64,000 nucleotides of DNA from Parvibaculum sp045863935 (GCF_045863935.1 NZ_BTVP01000013.1:1-64000); one strand, 5' to 3'; counted from the stretch's first letter, positions 8,684 through 17,341 are shown. Numbers and translations: made by a program. The notes: generated by a model not told the origin, from the sequence alone.

Positions 8684-8857
8684 ATGGCTTTGGAGTCTCA
8701 CATTGCCGAGCTTCGTGATCGACATAAGGCTCTTGAACAGGAGATCGACCACCAGACGCATCACCCCAGCAGCGACGATCTTCGCATCGCTGAACTCAAG
8801 AAACAGAAACTGAGGTTGAAGGAGGAAATCGAAAAGCTTTCCTCTCGCGCCGCCTGA
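8684..8857 (+). CDS. YdcH family protein (DUF465)
   Basis: 57-residue helical protein with the DUF465 pattern LRIAELKKQKLRLKEEIEKL, preceded by HKALEQEI and a His-rich turn (DHQTHHPSSDD). The function of the family is not known. It is divergent from ubiX, has its own upstream region and ends at a clear terminator, so it forms a monocistronic unit. It resembles the YdcH-type protein at 7598-7804 in the C-terminal helix but is shorter. Confidence 0.85.
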   Translation: MALESHIAELRDRHKALEQEIDHQTHHPSSDDLRIAELKKQKLRLKEEIEKLSSRAA

Positions 8858-8886
8858 AAGCGGCGACACCGAAACAGGAGTTTCAG

Positions 8887-8912
8887 CGCCGGGCCCTTGA
8901 GCCCGGCGTTTT
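8887..8912 (+). terminator. Terminator after the ydcH-like gene
   Basis: An 8-bp perfect stem CGCCGGGC/GCCCGGCG with a 6-base loop, followed by TTTT, 30 bases after the stop codon. Confidence 0.8.
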
Positions 8913-8951
8913 GCATGAAGGGGAGGGTGACGCTTTCCATCTCACTTTAGT

Positions 8952-9090
8952 GTCATTGCCGGGCTTGACCCGGCAATCCAGTAGGCGCGGAACGCGCCGT
9001 CCCGTTTCGCAAAGACTCTTCCGGCTGCTTTCCGGCCAGCCGGTATTGCGGTTCCTTACCCTGGACCCCCGGGTCAAGCCCGGGGGTGAC
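8952..9090. repeat. Paired palindromic repeat, gene-less (139 bp)
   Basis: A 30-base arm at 8952-8981 and an inverted partner at 9061-9090. Each is a hairpin centred on CCGGGCTTGACCCGG. Between the arms lie 79 bases with no gene. Stem bases differ between arms but in matched pairs (TGCCGGG/CCCGGCA against CCCCGGG/CCCGGGG), so the fold is kept. The outer GTCA and inner TCCAG are shared with the GIY-YIG element at 12885-13291. Confidence 0.85.
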
Positions 9091-9136
9091 GTACTTATAT
9101 ATTTTGCCTCTGCGGCTCTGCGTGCAAACCCGTCCT

Positions 9137-10765
9137 CTAAAGCCCCTCCGCCTGCTCCCGCAGCTTGAATTTCTGCACCTTGCCGGTCGAGGTCTTCGGC
9201 AGGTCCGTGAACACCACCGTCTTCGGGCATTTGAAATGCGCGAGGTTCTGGCGGCAATAATCGATTACGTCCTTTTCGGTGAGGTTCGCGCCCGTGCGCA
9301 GTGTCACGAAGGCGCAAGGGGTCTCGCCCCATTTCTCGTCCGGCCGCGCCACGACGGCGGCCTCGATGATATCGGGATGCTTGTAGAGCGTGTCCTCGAC
9401 CTCGATGGACGAAATGTTCTCGCCGCCCGAAATGATGATGTCCTTCGAGCGATCCTTGAGCTGAATATAATTGTCCTTGTGCCAGACGCCGAGATCGCCC
9501 GAGTGGAACCAGCCGCCCACAAAGGCCTCGGTCGTCGCCTTCGGGTTCTTCAGGTATCCCTTCATCACCACATTGCCGCGGAACATGACCTCGCCCATGG
9601 TCTCGCCGTCGCGCGGCACCTCTTCCATCGTCTCCGGGTCGCGCACCGAAATCCCTTCCAGCACGGCATAGTTCACGCCCTGGCGCGCCTTCACTTCGGC
9701 GCGCTTGTCCGTTTCGAGCAGGTCCCATTCGTCGTGCCAGGCGTTTACGACCGCCGGGCCATAAGTCTCGGTGAGCCCGTAGACATGGATCACGTTGAAG
9801 CCTTCCGCTTCGAGCTTGCGGATCGTCGCGGCGGGCGGCGGCGCGGCGGCAGCGAAATAGTTCACCGTGTTCGGCAGCGGTTTCTTTTCGTCAGCCGTCG
9901 CGTTGATCAGGAAGCCCATCACGGTCGGCGCGCCGGCCATATGCGTCACGCCGTGATCGGCGATGGCGCTGAAGATGTTCGCCGCCGTCACGCGGCGCAG
10001 GCACACATGCGTGCCCGCGACGACGCTCAAGGACCAGGTGAAGCACCAGCCGTTGCAATGAAACATCGGCACCGTCCAGAGATAGACGGAACTTCCCGTC
10101 ATGCCCGCCGTCACGATATTGCCCATCGCCAGCAGATAGGCGCCTCGATGGTGATAGACGACGCCTTTCGGATTGCCGGTCGTGCCGGACGTATAATTGA
10201 GGGAAATCGCCTGCCATTCGTCGGCGGGCAGTTGCCAGTCGAAATGCGCATCGCCGCCGCGGATGAAGTCCTCATACTCCGCCTCGCCGATGCGAACGCC
10301 CGGTCCGTCATATTCCGTGTCGTCGATATCGATGACGACGGGCTTCACCGTCGCATGCGTCAGCGCGTCCTTGACCAACCCGGAGAATTCGCGGTCCACG
10401 AAGACCATCTTCGCCTCGCCGTGATCGAGGATGAACCCGATCGCCGCCGCATCGAGCCGCGTGTTGATCGTGTTGAGCACCGCCCCCGTCATCGGCACGC
10501 CATAATGCATTTCGAGCATCTCCGGCGTGTTCGGCGCGATCACCGCCACCGTGTCGCCAAGGCCGATGCCGCGCTCGCTCAGCGCCGAGGCCAGCTTGCG
10601 GCAGCGCGCATAAAGCTCCCCGTAGTTCCGCCGGAGCCCCCCATGCACCACGGCGACCTTCTCGGGATAGACCTCCGCCGCGCGCTTCAGAAAACTCAAC
10701 GGCGACAGCGGCTGATGGTTCGCCGGGTTCCGGTCGAGATCGGTTTCATAGGGGTTCGTCGTCAT
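9137..10765 (-). CDS. Acyl-CoA synthetase (AMP-forming), medium/long-chain type
   Basis: Activates a carboxylic acid to its CoA thioester through an acyl-adenylate. The AMP-binding motif reads YTSGTTGNPKGV, the adenylation core has YGLTETYGP, and the C-terminal hinge and lysine lie in LPKTSTGKVQKF. Its 542 residues are normal for the AlkK-like fatty acyl-CoA ligase group; the exact acid is not readable. I chose the ATG at 10765 (GAGAG upstream) over 10783, which has only pyrimidines before it. It is divergent from the PrpE-like gene. The context of alkane- and surfactant-degradation genes suits a fatty-acid substrate. Confidence 0.85.
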   Translation of the reverse strand: MTTNPYETDLDRNPANHQPLSPLSFLKRAAEVYPEKVAVVHGGLRRNYGELYARCRKLASALSERGIGLGDTVAVIAPNTPEMLEMHYGVPMTGAVLNTINTRLDAAAIGFILDHGEAKMVFVDREFSGLVKDALTHATVKPVVIDIDDTEYDGPGVRIGEAEYEDFIRGGDAHFDWQLPADEWQAISLNYTSGTTGNPKGVVYHHRGAYLLAMGNIVTAGMTGSSVYLWTVPMFHCNGWCFTWSLSVVAGTHVCLRRVTAANIFSAIADHGVTHMAGAPTVMGFLINATADEKKPLPNTVNYFAAAAPPPAATIRKLEAEGFNVIHVYGLTETYGPAVVNAWHDEWDLLETDKRAEVKARQGVNYAVLEGISVRDPETMEEVPRDGETMGEVMFRGNVVMKGYLKNPKATTEAFVGGWFHSGDLGVWHKDNYIQLKDRSKDIIISGGENISSIEVEDTLYKHPDIIEAAVVARPDEKWGETPCAFVTLRTGANLTEKDVIDYCRQNLAHFKCPKTVVFTDLPKTSTGKVQKFKLREQAEGL

Positions 10766-10918
10766 GGAATGTCTCTCGGCCATCGGGAGGGAAGGAAGCT
10801 GGCCCTACGTTACTCAGGGGGTGGAAGCGCGGCAAGGCGGGGAGCCAGACGCCGCATGAATCTCCCCGCCTCCCGTGCTAAAACCTCCCCAACAACGAAA
10901 ATGACGGGGAGCGGTATC

Positions 10919-12820
10919 ATGGGACGCTACAGGGACACTTACGACGCCTGGAAACAGGACCCGGAAGGCTTCTGGGCGGAGGCGGCCAGGGAGATCGACT
11001 GGTTCAAGCCGGCCACGCAAATCCTCGAAGTCAAAAACGGCCTGTCGCGCTGGTTCGTCGGCGCGGAGACGAATTCCTGCTGGAACGCGCTCGACCGCCA
11101 TGTGAAGGCGGGGCGCGGGGCGCAGACGGCGCTCATCTATGACAGCGCCATGCTTGGCCGCGTGAAGAAATTCACTTACGCCGAACTCCTCGACAAGGTC
11201 GCGACCTTCGCGGGCGTGCTGCAATCCCACGGCATAACGAAGGGCGACCGCGTCCTCATCTACATGCCGATGGTGCCGCAGGCCGCCGTCGCCATGCTCG
11301 CCTGCGCGCGGCTGGGCGCGATCCATTCCGTCGTCTTCGGCGGTTTCGCCGCGAAGGAGCTTGCGACGCGCATCGACGATGCGAAGCCGAAGCTCATCGT
11401 CTCGGCGTCGTGCGGGCTCGAGCCCGGCCGCGTCGTTCCTTACAAGCCGCTCATGGACAAGGCGATCGAGATGAGCGCCCACAAGGTTTCCGCCACCATC
11501 GTCTTCCAGCGCGAGATGGAAAAGGCGGCGCTCGTCGCGGGCCGCGATTTCGACTGGAAGGCGGAGATGGACAAGGCCGATGCCGCCGGCGCGAAACCGG
11601 CATGCGTGTCCGTCGCCGCGACCGATCCGCTCTATGTGCTCTACACGTCCGGCACCACCGGCAAGCCCAAGGGCGTCGTCCGCGACAATGGCGGCCACAT
11701 GGTGGCGCTCAAATGGTCGATGAAGAATGTCTACGACATCGACCCCGGCGACACCTTCTGGGCGGCGTCGGATGTCGGCTGGGTCGTCGGCCATTCCTAC
11801 ATCGTCTATGCGCCGCTCTTTCACGGCTGCACCACCATCCTCTTCGAGGGCAAGCCCGTCGGCACGCCGGACGCCGGCACCTTCTGGCGCGTCATCGCGG
11901 ATCATGGCGTCAAGGCGCTCTTCACCGCGCCGACCGCTTTCCGCGCCATCCGCAAGGAAGATCCGAAGGCCGAGCTCATCGCCCAATACGACCTGTCGAA
12001 ATTCGAGGTGCTCTATCTCGCGGGCGAGCGAGCCGATCCCGACACGATCCAATGGGCGGAGAAGGCGCTTTCCGGCCGCCCCGTCATCGATCACTGGTGG
12101 CAGACCGAAAGCGGCTGGCCGATGGTCTCGAACCCGATGGGGATCGAGCGCCTGCCCGTCAAATACGGCTCGCCCACCGTGGCCCTTCCCGGCTACGACA
12201 TTCATGTCGTCGACGAACAATGCAAGCAGGTGGGCCCCAACGTCACCGGCGCGATCGTCGTCAAGCTGCCGCTGCCGCCCGGCTGCCTGCCGACGCTGTG
12301 GGAAAACGAGGCGGGCTTCCGCGAAAGCTATCTCACCGAGTTCCCCGGCTACTACAAGACGGCGGATGCGGGCTTCCTCGACGAAGACGGCTATCTTTAT
12401 GTGATGAGCCGCACCGACGACATCATCAATGTCGCGGGGCACCGCCTCTCCACCGGCGCGATGGAGGAAGTGCTCGCCGAGCACCCGGACGTCGCCGAAT
12501 GCGCCGTCATCGGCATCGCGGATGCGATGAAGGGGCAGGCGCCGGTCGGCTTCCTCGTTCTCAATGCGGGCGTCTCGCGGCCCACCTCCGAAATCGAGCA
12601 GGAAGCGGTGCAGATGATCCGTGAACGGATCGGTCCCGTTGCCGCCTTCAAGAAGGCCATGGTCGTGAAGCGCCTGCCGAAAACGCGCTCGGGCAAGGTG
12701 CTGCGCGGCACCATGCGCAAGATCGCCGACGGCGCCGAATGGACCACGCCCGCCACCATCGACGATCCGGCGGTTCTCGACGAGATAAAGGCGGTGCTGG
12801 AGAGGGAGCTGGCGAGGTAG
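10919..12820 (+). CDS. prpE: Propionyl-CoA synthetase (PrpE-like, acetyl-CoA synthetase family)
   Basis: 633-residue AMP-forming ligase for short-chain acids. It has the extended acetyl-CoA-synthetase N-terminus (YDAWKQDPEGFWAEAA), the P-loop YTSGTTGKPKG, WWQTESGWP, and the catalytic lysine region LPKTRSGKVLRG that is acetylated in PrpE/Acs. SCGLEPGRVVPYKP is typical of PrpE rather than Acs. It starts at ATG 10919 with GGGGA 8 bases before. The frame is open far upstream, but that part is the antisense of the divergent ligase. It could feed propionate from odd-chain oxidation; no methylcitrate genes are nearby. Confidence 0.88.
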   Translation: MGRYRDTYDAWKQDPEGFWAEAAREIDWFKPATQILEVKNGLSRWFVGAETNSCWNALDRHVKAGRGAQTALIYDSAMLGRVKKFTYAELLDKVATFAGVLQSHGITKGDRVLIYMPMVPQAAVAMLACARLGAIHSVVFGGFAAKELATRIDDAKPKLIVSASCGLEPGRVVPYKPLMDKAIEMSAHKVSATIVFQREMEKAALVAGRDFDWKAEMDKADAAGAKPACVSVAATDPLYVLYTSGTTGKPKGVVRDNGGHMVALKWSMKNVYDIDPGDTFWAASDVGWVVGHSYIVYAPLFHGCTTILFEGKPVGTPDAGTFWRVIADHGVKALFTAPTAFRAIRKEDPKAELIAQYDLSKFEVLYLAGERADPDTIQWAEKALSGRPVIDHWWQTESGWPMVSNPMGIERLPVKYGSPTVALPGYDIHVVDEQCKQVGPNVTGAIVVKLPLPPGCLPTLWENEAGFRESYLTEFPGYYKTADAGFLDEDGYLYVMSRTDDIINVAGHRLSTGAMEEVLAEHPDVAECAVIGIADAMKGQAPVGFLVLNAGVSRPTSEIEQEAVQMIRERIGPVAAFKKAMVVKRLPKTRSGKVLRGTMRKIADGAEWTTPATIDDPAVLDEIKAVLERELAR

Positions 12821-12842
12821 GGTTATAGGCAGCTATAAATAG

Positions 12843-12879
12843 AGGTGTCATCCCGGGGCTTGTCCCCGGGATGACACCT
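12843..12879. repeat. Perfect 37-base palindrome after prpE
   Basis: AGGTGTCATCCCGGGG, a 5-base loop, then its complement. It lies 22 bases after the prpE stop codon. It shares GTCATsCCGGG with the other repeats and may also end or stabilise the prpE message, though no T-run follows. Confidence 0.75.
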
Positions 12880-12884
12880 CCCCC

Positions 12885-13291
12885 CCTCGTCTTTGCCGGG
12901 CTTGACCCGGCAATCCAGGGCCCCACACTCGGAATATGAAAGACTTCTATGTCTACATACTTGCGAGCGGGAGGAATGGAACGCTCTACACAGGCGTCAC
13001 CAACGACATTTTACGCCGCGTGTCCGAGCATCGCGAAGAAGCCATCAAAGGTTTCACCAGCCGCTACGGCGTGAAACAGCTCGTCTGGTATGAAGTTCAT
13101 ATGACGGCACGCGCGGCAATCCAGCGCGAGAAAAATATCAAGCACTGGTCACGGGCATGGAAGCTGGCTCTGATCGAGAAGGAAAACCCTGACTGGCACG
13201 ATCTGTTTGACGATCTGCTGTAAAGAGTTTGTGAAGCAGGACGTCGCTTTGCGGTTTCTGGATTGCCGGGTCAAGCCCGGCAAAGACGAGG
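12885..13291. mobile_element. GIY-YIG gene bounded by perfect 34-bp inverted repeats
   Basis: The arms at 12885-12918 and 13258-13291 are perfect inverted copies. Each holds the hairpin TGCCGGGCTTGACCCGGCA and begins with CCTCGTCTT. They enclose one small GIY-YIG gene. No target-site duplication is visible beyond the arms. The element resembles the gene-less pairs at 8952-9090 and 1978-2064, suggesting an autonomous unit and derivatives. Mobility itself is inferred, not shown. Confidence 0.6.
12936..13223 (+). CDS. GIY-YIG nuclease superfamily protein
   Basis: 95-residue single-domain protein. The N-terminal YVYILASGRNGTLYTGVTN is the GIY-YIG strand pair, followed by the catalytic-type Arg in ILRRVSEHRE. 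A later REKNIKHWSRAWK block is typical of the UPF0213/YhbQ-like group. Related domains cleave DNA in UvrC and in homing endonucleases; for this small group the role is not settled. By eye the gene is more AT-rich than its neighbours. It fills the space between two perfect 34-bp inverted palindromes, which suggests the protein acts on them. Confidence 0.85.
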   Translation: MKDFYVYILASGRNGTLYTGVTNDILRRVSEHREEAIKGFTSRYGVKQLVWYEVHMTARAAIQREKNIKHWSRAWKLALIEKENPDWHDLFDDLL

Positions 13292-13383
13292 TAGGGAGTA
13301 TTCTCCTTGCCCTTCTCTCCCCCCCTCCCGTAACCCGGCCTCCAGTGCTATAACGCCCCCTTCCGGCGACAAGGAGTTCTCTC

Positions 13384-14211
13384 ATGGCATCCGGTTCCCA
13401 GCTCAGCGGCAAGGTGGCGATCGTGACCGGCGCGGCGAACGGCATCGGCCGCGCCATCGCGCATGCTTTCGCGAATGAGGGGGTGAAGGTCGTCCTTGCC
13501 GATGTCGATGAGGAAGCGGGCGAGGCCGTCGCCGCGGAAATCGCCGATCGCGGCGGCGAGGCCCTTTTCCGCTATTGCGATGTCGGCGAGCGGCTCGATG
13601 TGCGCAATCTCGTCTGCGCCGCGACCGACGCCTATGACCGCGTCGACATCCTCGTCAACAATGCGGGCGTCGTTTCGAAGGGCGGCGATTTCCTCACGCT
13701 CGAGGAAGAAGAATTCGACCGCGTCATCCGCATCAACCTCAAGGGCCACTTTCTCGTCGGCCAGGCGGTCGCGCAGCGCATGGTCGCACAGGTGGAAGAG
13801 GGCGGCGCCCCCGGCGCCATCATCAACATGTCGTCCATCAATGCCGTCGTCGCGATCCCGGCACAGGCCGCCTATTCCGCGTCCAAGGGCGGCATCAAGC
13901 AATTGACCGAAGCCATGGCGCTCTCGCTTGCGCCCTACGGCATTCGCGTCAACGCCATCGGCCCCGGCACGATCAAGACCGCCATGGCCGGAACGGTGAT
14001 CGATCCGAAGGCCGAACGCGCGATCATGACGCGCACGCCCTTGGGCCGCGTCGGCCAGCCGGAGGAGATCGCCTCCATCGCCGTCTTCCTCGCCTCCGAT
14101 GGCGCGAGCTACATGACCGGCCAGACCGTCTATGCCGATGGCGGCCGCCTCTCGCTCAACTACACGGCGCTCCCGCTCGCGAAAAAGAAAGACGGCGACA
14201 AGAAAGAGTAG
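13384..14211 (+). CDS. SDR family NAD(P)-dependent oxidoreductase
   Basis: Classical short-chain dehydrogenase, 275 residues. The cofactor loop is TGAANGIGRAIA near residue 17, the structural motif NNAGV, and the catalytic set is Ser in NMSSINAV with YSASK (Tyr and Lys). The C-terminus has YMTGQTVYADGG, then a charged 25-residue tail longer than usual. An acid residue after the second strand (VVLADVDE) favours NAD. The substrate is unknown. AAGGAG precedes the ATG. It may share a transcript with the DUF1302 gene 150 bases downstream. Confidence 0.88.
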   Translation: MASGSQLSGKVAIVTGAANGIGRAIAHAFANEGVKVVLADVDEEAGEAVAAEIADRGGEALFRYCDVGERLDVRNLVCAATDAYDRVDILVNNAGVVSKGGDFLTLEEEEFDRVIRINLKGHFLVGQAVAQRMVAQVEEGGAPGAIINMSSINAVVAIPAQAAYSASKGGIKQLTEAMALSLAPYGIRVNAIGPGTIKTAMAGTVIDPKAERAIMTRTPLGRVGQPEEIASIAVFLASDGASYMTGQTVYADGGRLSLNYTALPLAKKKDGDKKE

Positions 14212-14364
14212 CCCCCGGGCCGCCTCTCCCGGCCCCCCTCCAAAAAAAGTAGCGAGCCGCCCGCCCGCTAATTCCTCCCCCTGCGTATCTCTTTTCGGGA
14301 AGCCACAGGCCGCGCGCAGTGCGCCCGGTCCGATGGCGGGACATAAAAGAGGGAGGGGGCGTGC

Positions 14365-16263
14365 ATGCGTACGCACGAACGAGTTGCGTTGAGTCTTGCG
14401 TTTTCTTCGGCGTTTTTTCTGGCAATTGCATCGGGTGCGGCGGCAAGCGAGATACAGCTTGGCGACGTGAACGTGCAGGTGGACACCATCGTTTCGGTCG
14501 GCGCGACGATCCGCACCGGCGGCCAGGATTGCGCCAAGATATCGTCTGGCAATGGCGGCTGCGCGGGCGGACCCGGCACCACCTACGGCACCAATGACGA
14601 CGACGGCAACGTCAACACGGAGCGCTACGACCCGGTCTCGATCACCGCAAAGGCTGTGTCCGACATCGGCGTGACCTACGAAAACTATGGCGGCTTCCTG
14701 CGCGTCAAGGCGTTCTACGATTACTGGAACGCCGAGCATCAGGGCGATGTATCGACCCGCTTCGGCAATCGTCCGATGAACGATGCCTACAGGGGCTCGG
14801 GTCCGCGCGACGAGGCGAGCTACGACATCGACATTCTCGATGCCTTCGTCTATGGCGATTTCGATGTCGAGGGGCGGCCGCTATCGGTTCGCGTCGGCCG
14901 CCAGGTCATCAACTGGGGTGAGAGCGTCTTCATCACCGGCGGTATCAATTCCTATCTGCCGGTCGACGTGCAGGCCTTGCGGACGCCGGGATCGGAAATC
15001 AAGGAAGCCCTGCTGCCGGAGGGTTCGGTCTTCGCATCGATCGGCCTGCCGAACGAGGTCTCGATCGAGGGCTTCTACACTTTCGCCTATGAGCGGACGA
15101 AGCTCGACGCCTGCGGCACCTTCTTCAGCACCACGGATTCGGCCTGCGAAGGCGGCGCCTATGTGCTGAGCGGCGTCACGGCTGCCGGCACGGACGATCC
15201 GGATCTCGCGCCGATCTACATTCAGCGCATCGCGGACGACGAGGCGGACGATCAGGGTCAGTACGGTCTTGCGGCACGCTACTACGCCGACTGGGTCAAC
15301 CAGGGCACGGAGTTCGGGCTCTATTTCGTGAACTATCACTCGAAGCTGCCCATCGGCACCTTCACGGCCGCCGATCTCAGCGCGATCACGATTACAGGAG
15401 ATATACCGACCGACCTCACGAACGCGTCGAACACGAAGGAATATCAGAGCGTCTACCCGGAGGACATTCAGGAGCTTGGTTTCAGCTTCAACACGTCGCT
15501 TGCCAATCTTCTCGGCGGCACCGCTCTCCAGGGCGAACTCCTCTATACCGTCGACATGCCGTTCCAGTTGCCGGATGTGGAAATCAACGCGAATGACGTC
15601 GAGAATTACTTCAATAACTACAACCCGGCTCTCGGCGCCTATCTGTCGGCGCTCTACGGCGTCTCTCTCGACGACATTTATTCGGGTTCGGACGTTTCCG
15701 AAGGCGACGTCATATCGGGCTACTCCAAGTATGATGTCGTGACGGGGCAGTTCGGTACGACAAGCACGCTCGCCGCATCGAACCCCTTCGTGGGGGCGAT
15801 CGGTTCGGATCTCCTCATCCTCGTCGGCAATGCGGGCTTCCAGTGGATTCAGGACTACAGTGCGTCCACCGGGTATCTCTCGACGGCCCGTTCGGGTGAA
15901 GCGCATCCCAATGCCATCACCAACCTCATCCTCGGCGATTCCTGCGGTTGCGGAACGGTGCAATATGCCGACAGCTTCTCCTGGGGCTACAGGCTCGTCG
16001 CGCTTGCCGACTACAACAACGTCTTCGACAGCGCGTGGAAGCTGCAGCCCTTCGTGCAGTTCGGGCATGACGTGAAAGGTTATTCCGCCGGACCCATCGG
16101 ACCGGGCTTCGTGGAAGGCACCAAGGCCGTGACGGTCGGAACGAACGCCTCCTATCAGTCCTGGTCGGCCTCGATCAGCTGGACCAACCGCTTCGGCAAC
16201 GAATACTACAATTCAGGTTCCGACAAGGACTTCGCCTCCTTCACCGTCTCCTATGCCTTCTGA
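14365..16263 (+). CDS. DUF1302 family outer-membrane protein
   Basis: 632 residues with a signal peptide (about residues 1-28, ending near SGAAAS). The rest is Tyr- and Asp-rich with alternating strands and ends in aromatic SFTVSYAF, as in beta-barrel proteins. VGRQVINWGESVFITGGIN and the NPALG-like segments are DUF1302 hallmarks. Members often sit beside genes for uptake and degradation of hydrophobic compounds; transport of such a substrate is inference. A GAGGGAGGGGG stretch precedes the ATG. A tandem hairpin array follows the stop codon. Confidence 0.82.
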   Translation: MRTHERVALSLAFSSAFFLAIASGAAASEIQLGDVNVQVDTIVSVGATIRTGGQDCAKISSGNGGCAGGPGTTYGTNDDDGNVNTERYDPVSITAKAVSDIGVTYENYGGFLRVKAFYDYWNAEHQGDVSTRFGNRPMNDAYRGSGPRDEASYDIDILDAFVYGDFDVEGRPLSVRVGRQVINWGESVFITGGINSYLPVDVQALRTPGSEIKEALLPEGSVFASIGLPNEVSIEGFYTFAYERTKLDACGTFFSTTDSACEGGAYVLSGVTAAGTDDPDLAPIYIQRIADDEADDQGQYGLAARYYADWVNQGTEFGLYFVNYHSKLPIGTFTAADLSAITITGDIPTDLTNASNTKEYQSVYPEDIQELGFSFNTSLANLLGGTALQGELLYTVDMPFQLPDVEINANDVENYFNNYNPALGAYLSALYGVSLDDIYSGSDVSEGDVISGYSKYDVVTGQFGTTSTLAASNPFVGAIGSDLLILVGNAGFQWIQDYSASTGYLSTARSGEAHPNAITNLILGDSCGCGTVQYADSFSWGYRLVALADYNNVFDSAWKLQPFVQFGHDVKGYSAGPIGPGFVEGTKAVTVGTNASYQSWSASISWTNRFGNEYYNSGSDKDFASFTVSYAF

Positions 16264-16302
16264 CGGTTGAAGGCTCGCGACAGTTGAGTTTGAAAACGGG
16301 AT

Positions 16303-16452
16303 GGGCCGCCCTTTCGGGGGCGGCCCAAACGCGCACAATGAGAGGGGGCCGTCCTGAAGGGCGGCCAAAACTCGTAACAAGATTAACGGGCCGTCCTGAG
16401 GGACGGCCAAAACTCGCAACAAGATAAACGGGCCGTCCTTTCAGGACGGCCC
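16303..16452. repeat. Tandem array of four hairpins, 42-43-bp period
   Basis: Hairpins at 16303-16326, 16347-16366, 16389-16408 and 16430-16452, all of the form GGCCGyCC-loop-GGrCGGCC. Two 21-base linkers (AACTCGyAACAAGATwAAC core) are nearly identical. The units repeat head to tail. The array follows the DUF1302 stop codon by 40 bases. It may act as repeated terminators or as message-end protection; no long T-run is present. Confidence 0.8.
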
Positions 16453-16463
16453 GTGATCACGCA

Positions 16464-16795
16464 CTCACAGGACGAGAGAAGTAAGGAGGAGGTCTAAAAA
16501 AGAACTCCGGCGGTTCCACATTCGTGCATTTGAGGGATGCCCCTGCTGACTGGCCGGGAGGAACAAGGAACCGCCGAAGCAAGTGGAGCCAAATGCCGTC
16601 ACGCGGGAGCGATGCCGGTCACTGGACCCATAAACAGATACGCAGGCAGCGGGATTTCCGGGCGCGCTTTCGACGGAAATTTCCCTTTCATGCGTTTTTC
16701 TTTCATGCCGCGCACACGGCGGTCGGAACGGACGCGAGGGGCGACCCCCCGCAATCCGGTTTGGGGGTTTGGTTTTGGGGGCGTCGTTTCCGGAG
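16464..16795. other. Intergenic leader before the sigma-factor gene
   Basis: 332 bases without a credible gene. A perfect 10-bp inverted repeat (16508-16517 with 16567-16576, CGGCGGTTCC type) could form a stem around 49 bases. I recognise no known riboswitch. The sigma-factor promoter is presumably here but I cannot place it. Confidence 0.4.
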
Positions 16796-17341
16796 ATGAC
16801 GGACGAGGAGCTGGCCGCGCGTTCGGCTGCCGGCGATGGAGGCGCGTTCCGTATTCTCGTGGGCCGCCATGTGGACCGTGTCTACGGCTATTGCACGCGC
16901 GTCACGGGCAATCGCACGGACGCGGAAGATCTCGTACAGGACGTGTTTCTTCGTGTCTGGCGCAACGGTCACAGGTGGGATGGAGAGCGACTTCCTTTCG
17001 AGGCATGGCTTATGGTGCTCGCGCGGCGTATCTGCATCGACTATATGCGCCGCAAGAAGCCCGGCAGCCATGTGGCGCTGGTGGACGAAATGTTTGTCGA
17101 TCCGGAGCCCGGTCCTCATGAGCGGGCGCATGAGCGCAGTATCGCGCGCAAGGTGCAGGCGGCGCTCATGACGCTTCCTGTGAGCCAGCGCTCCGCCATC
17201 GTGTTGCGTTACTATCAGGGCTACTCGAACGAGGAGGCGGCGGCTATTCTGGAAGTTACCGTTTACGCGCTGGAGTCGCTGCTCAAGCGCGGTCGTGCCA
17301 ATCTTCAGAGGGTTTTGGGGGACCTCGAAAAATGGCAATAG
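16796..17341 (+). CDS. ECF-type RNA polymerase sigma factor
   Basis: 181-residue sigma-70 family protein of the extracytoplasmic-function type. Region 2 (about residues 15-80) includes DAEDLVQDVFLRVWRN and region 4 (about 120-175) includes LPVSQRSAIVLRYYQGYSNEEAAAIL and the recognition helix. Region 3 is absent, as expected for ECF. The ATG at 16796 has GGAG directly before it, which is closer than ideal; TTG at 16769 is an alternative. The gene overlaps the next by 10 bases, forming a three-gene unit with a small membrane protein and a periplasmic metal-type sensor, like cnrH-cnrY-cnrX systems. Confidence 0.88.
   Translation: MTDEELAARSAAGDGGAFRILVGRHVDRVYGYCTRVTGNRTDAEDLVQDVFLRVWRNGHRWDGERLPFEAWLMVLARRICIDYMRRKKPGSHVALVDEMFVDPEPGPHERAHERSIARKVQAALMTLPVSQRSAIVLRYYQGYSNEEAAAILEVTVYALESLLKRGRANLQRVLGDLEKWQ

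Noticed and set aside
9086..10918. Long plus-strand open frame upstream of prpE
   Set aside because: It is the antisense of a well-supported acyl-CoA synthetase; PrpE homology begins only at 10919.
16303..16452. CRISPR array
   Set aside because: The repeats are short hairpins and the linkers are nearly identical instead of unique; no cas gene is present.
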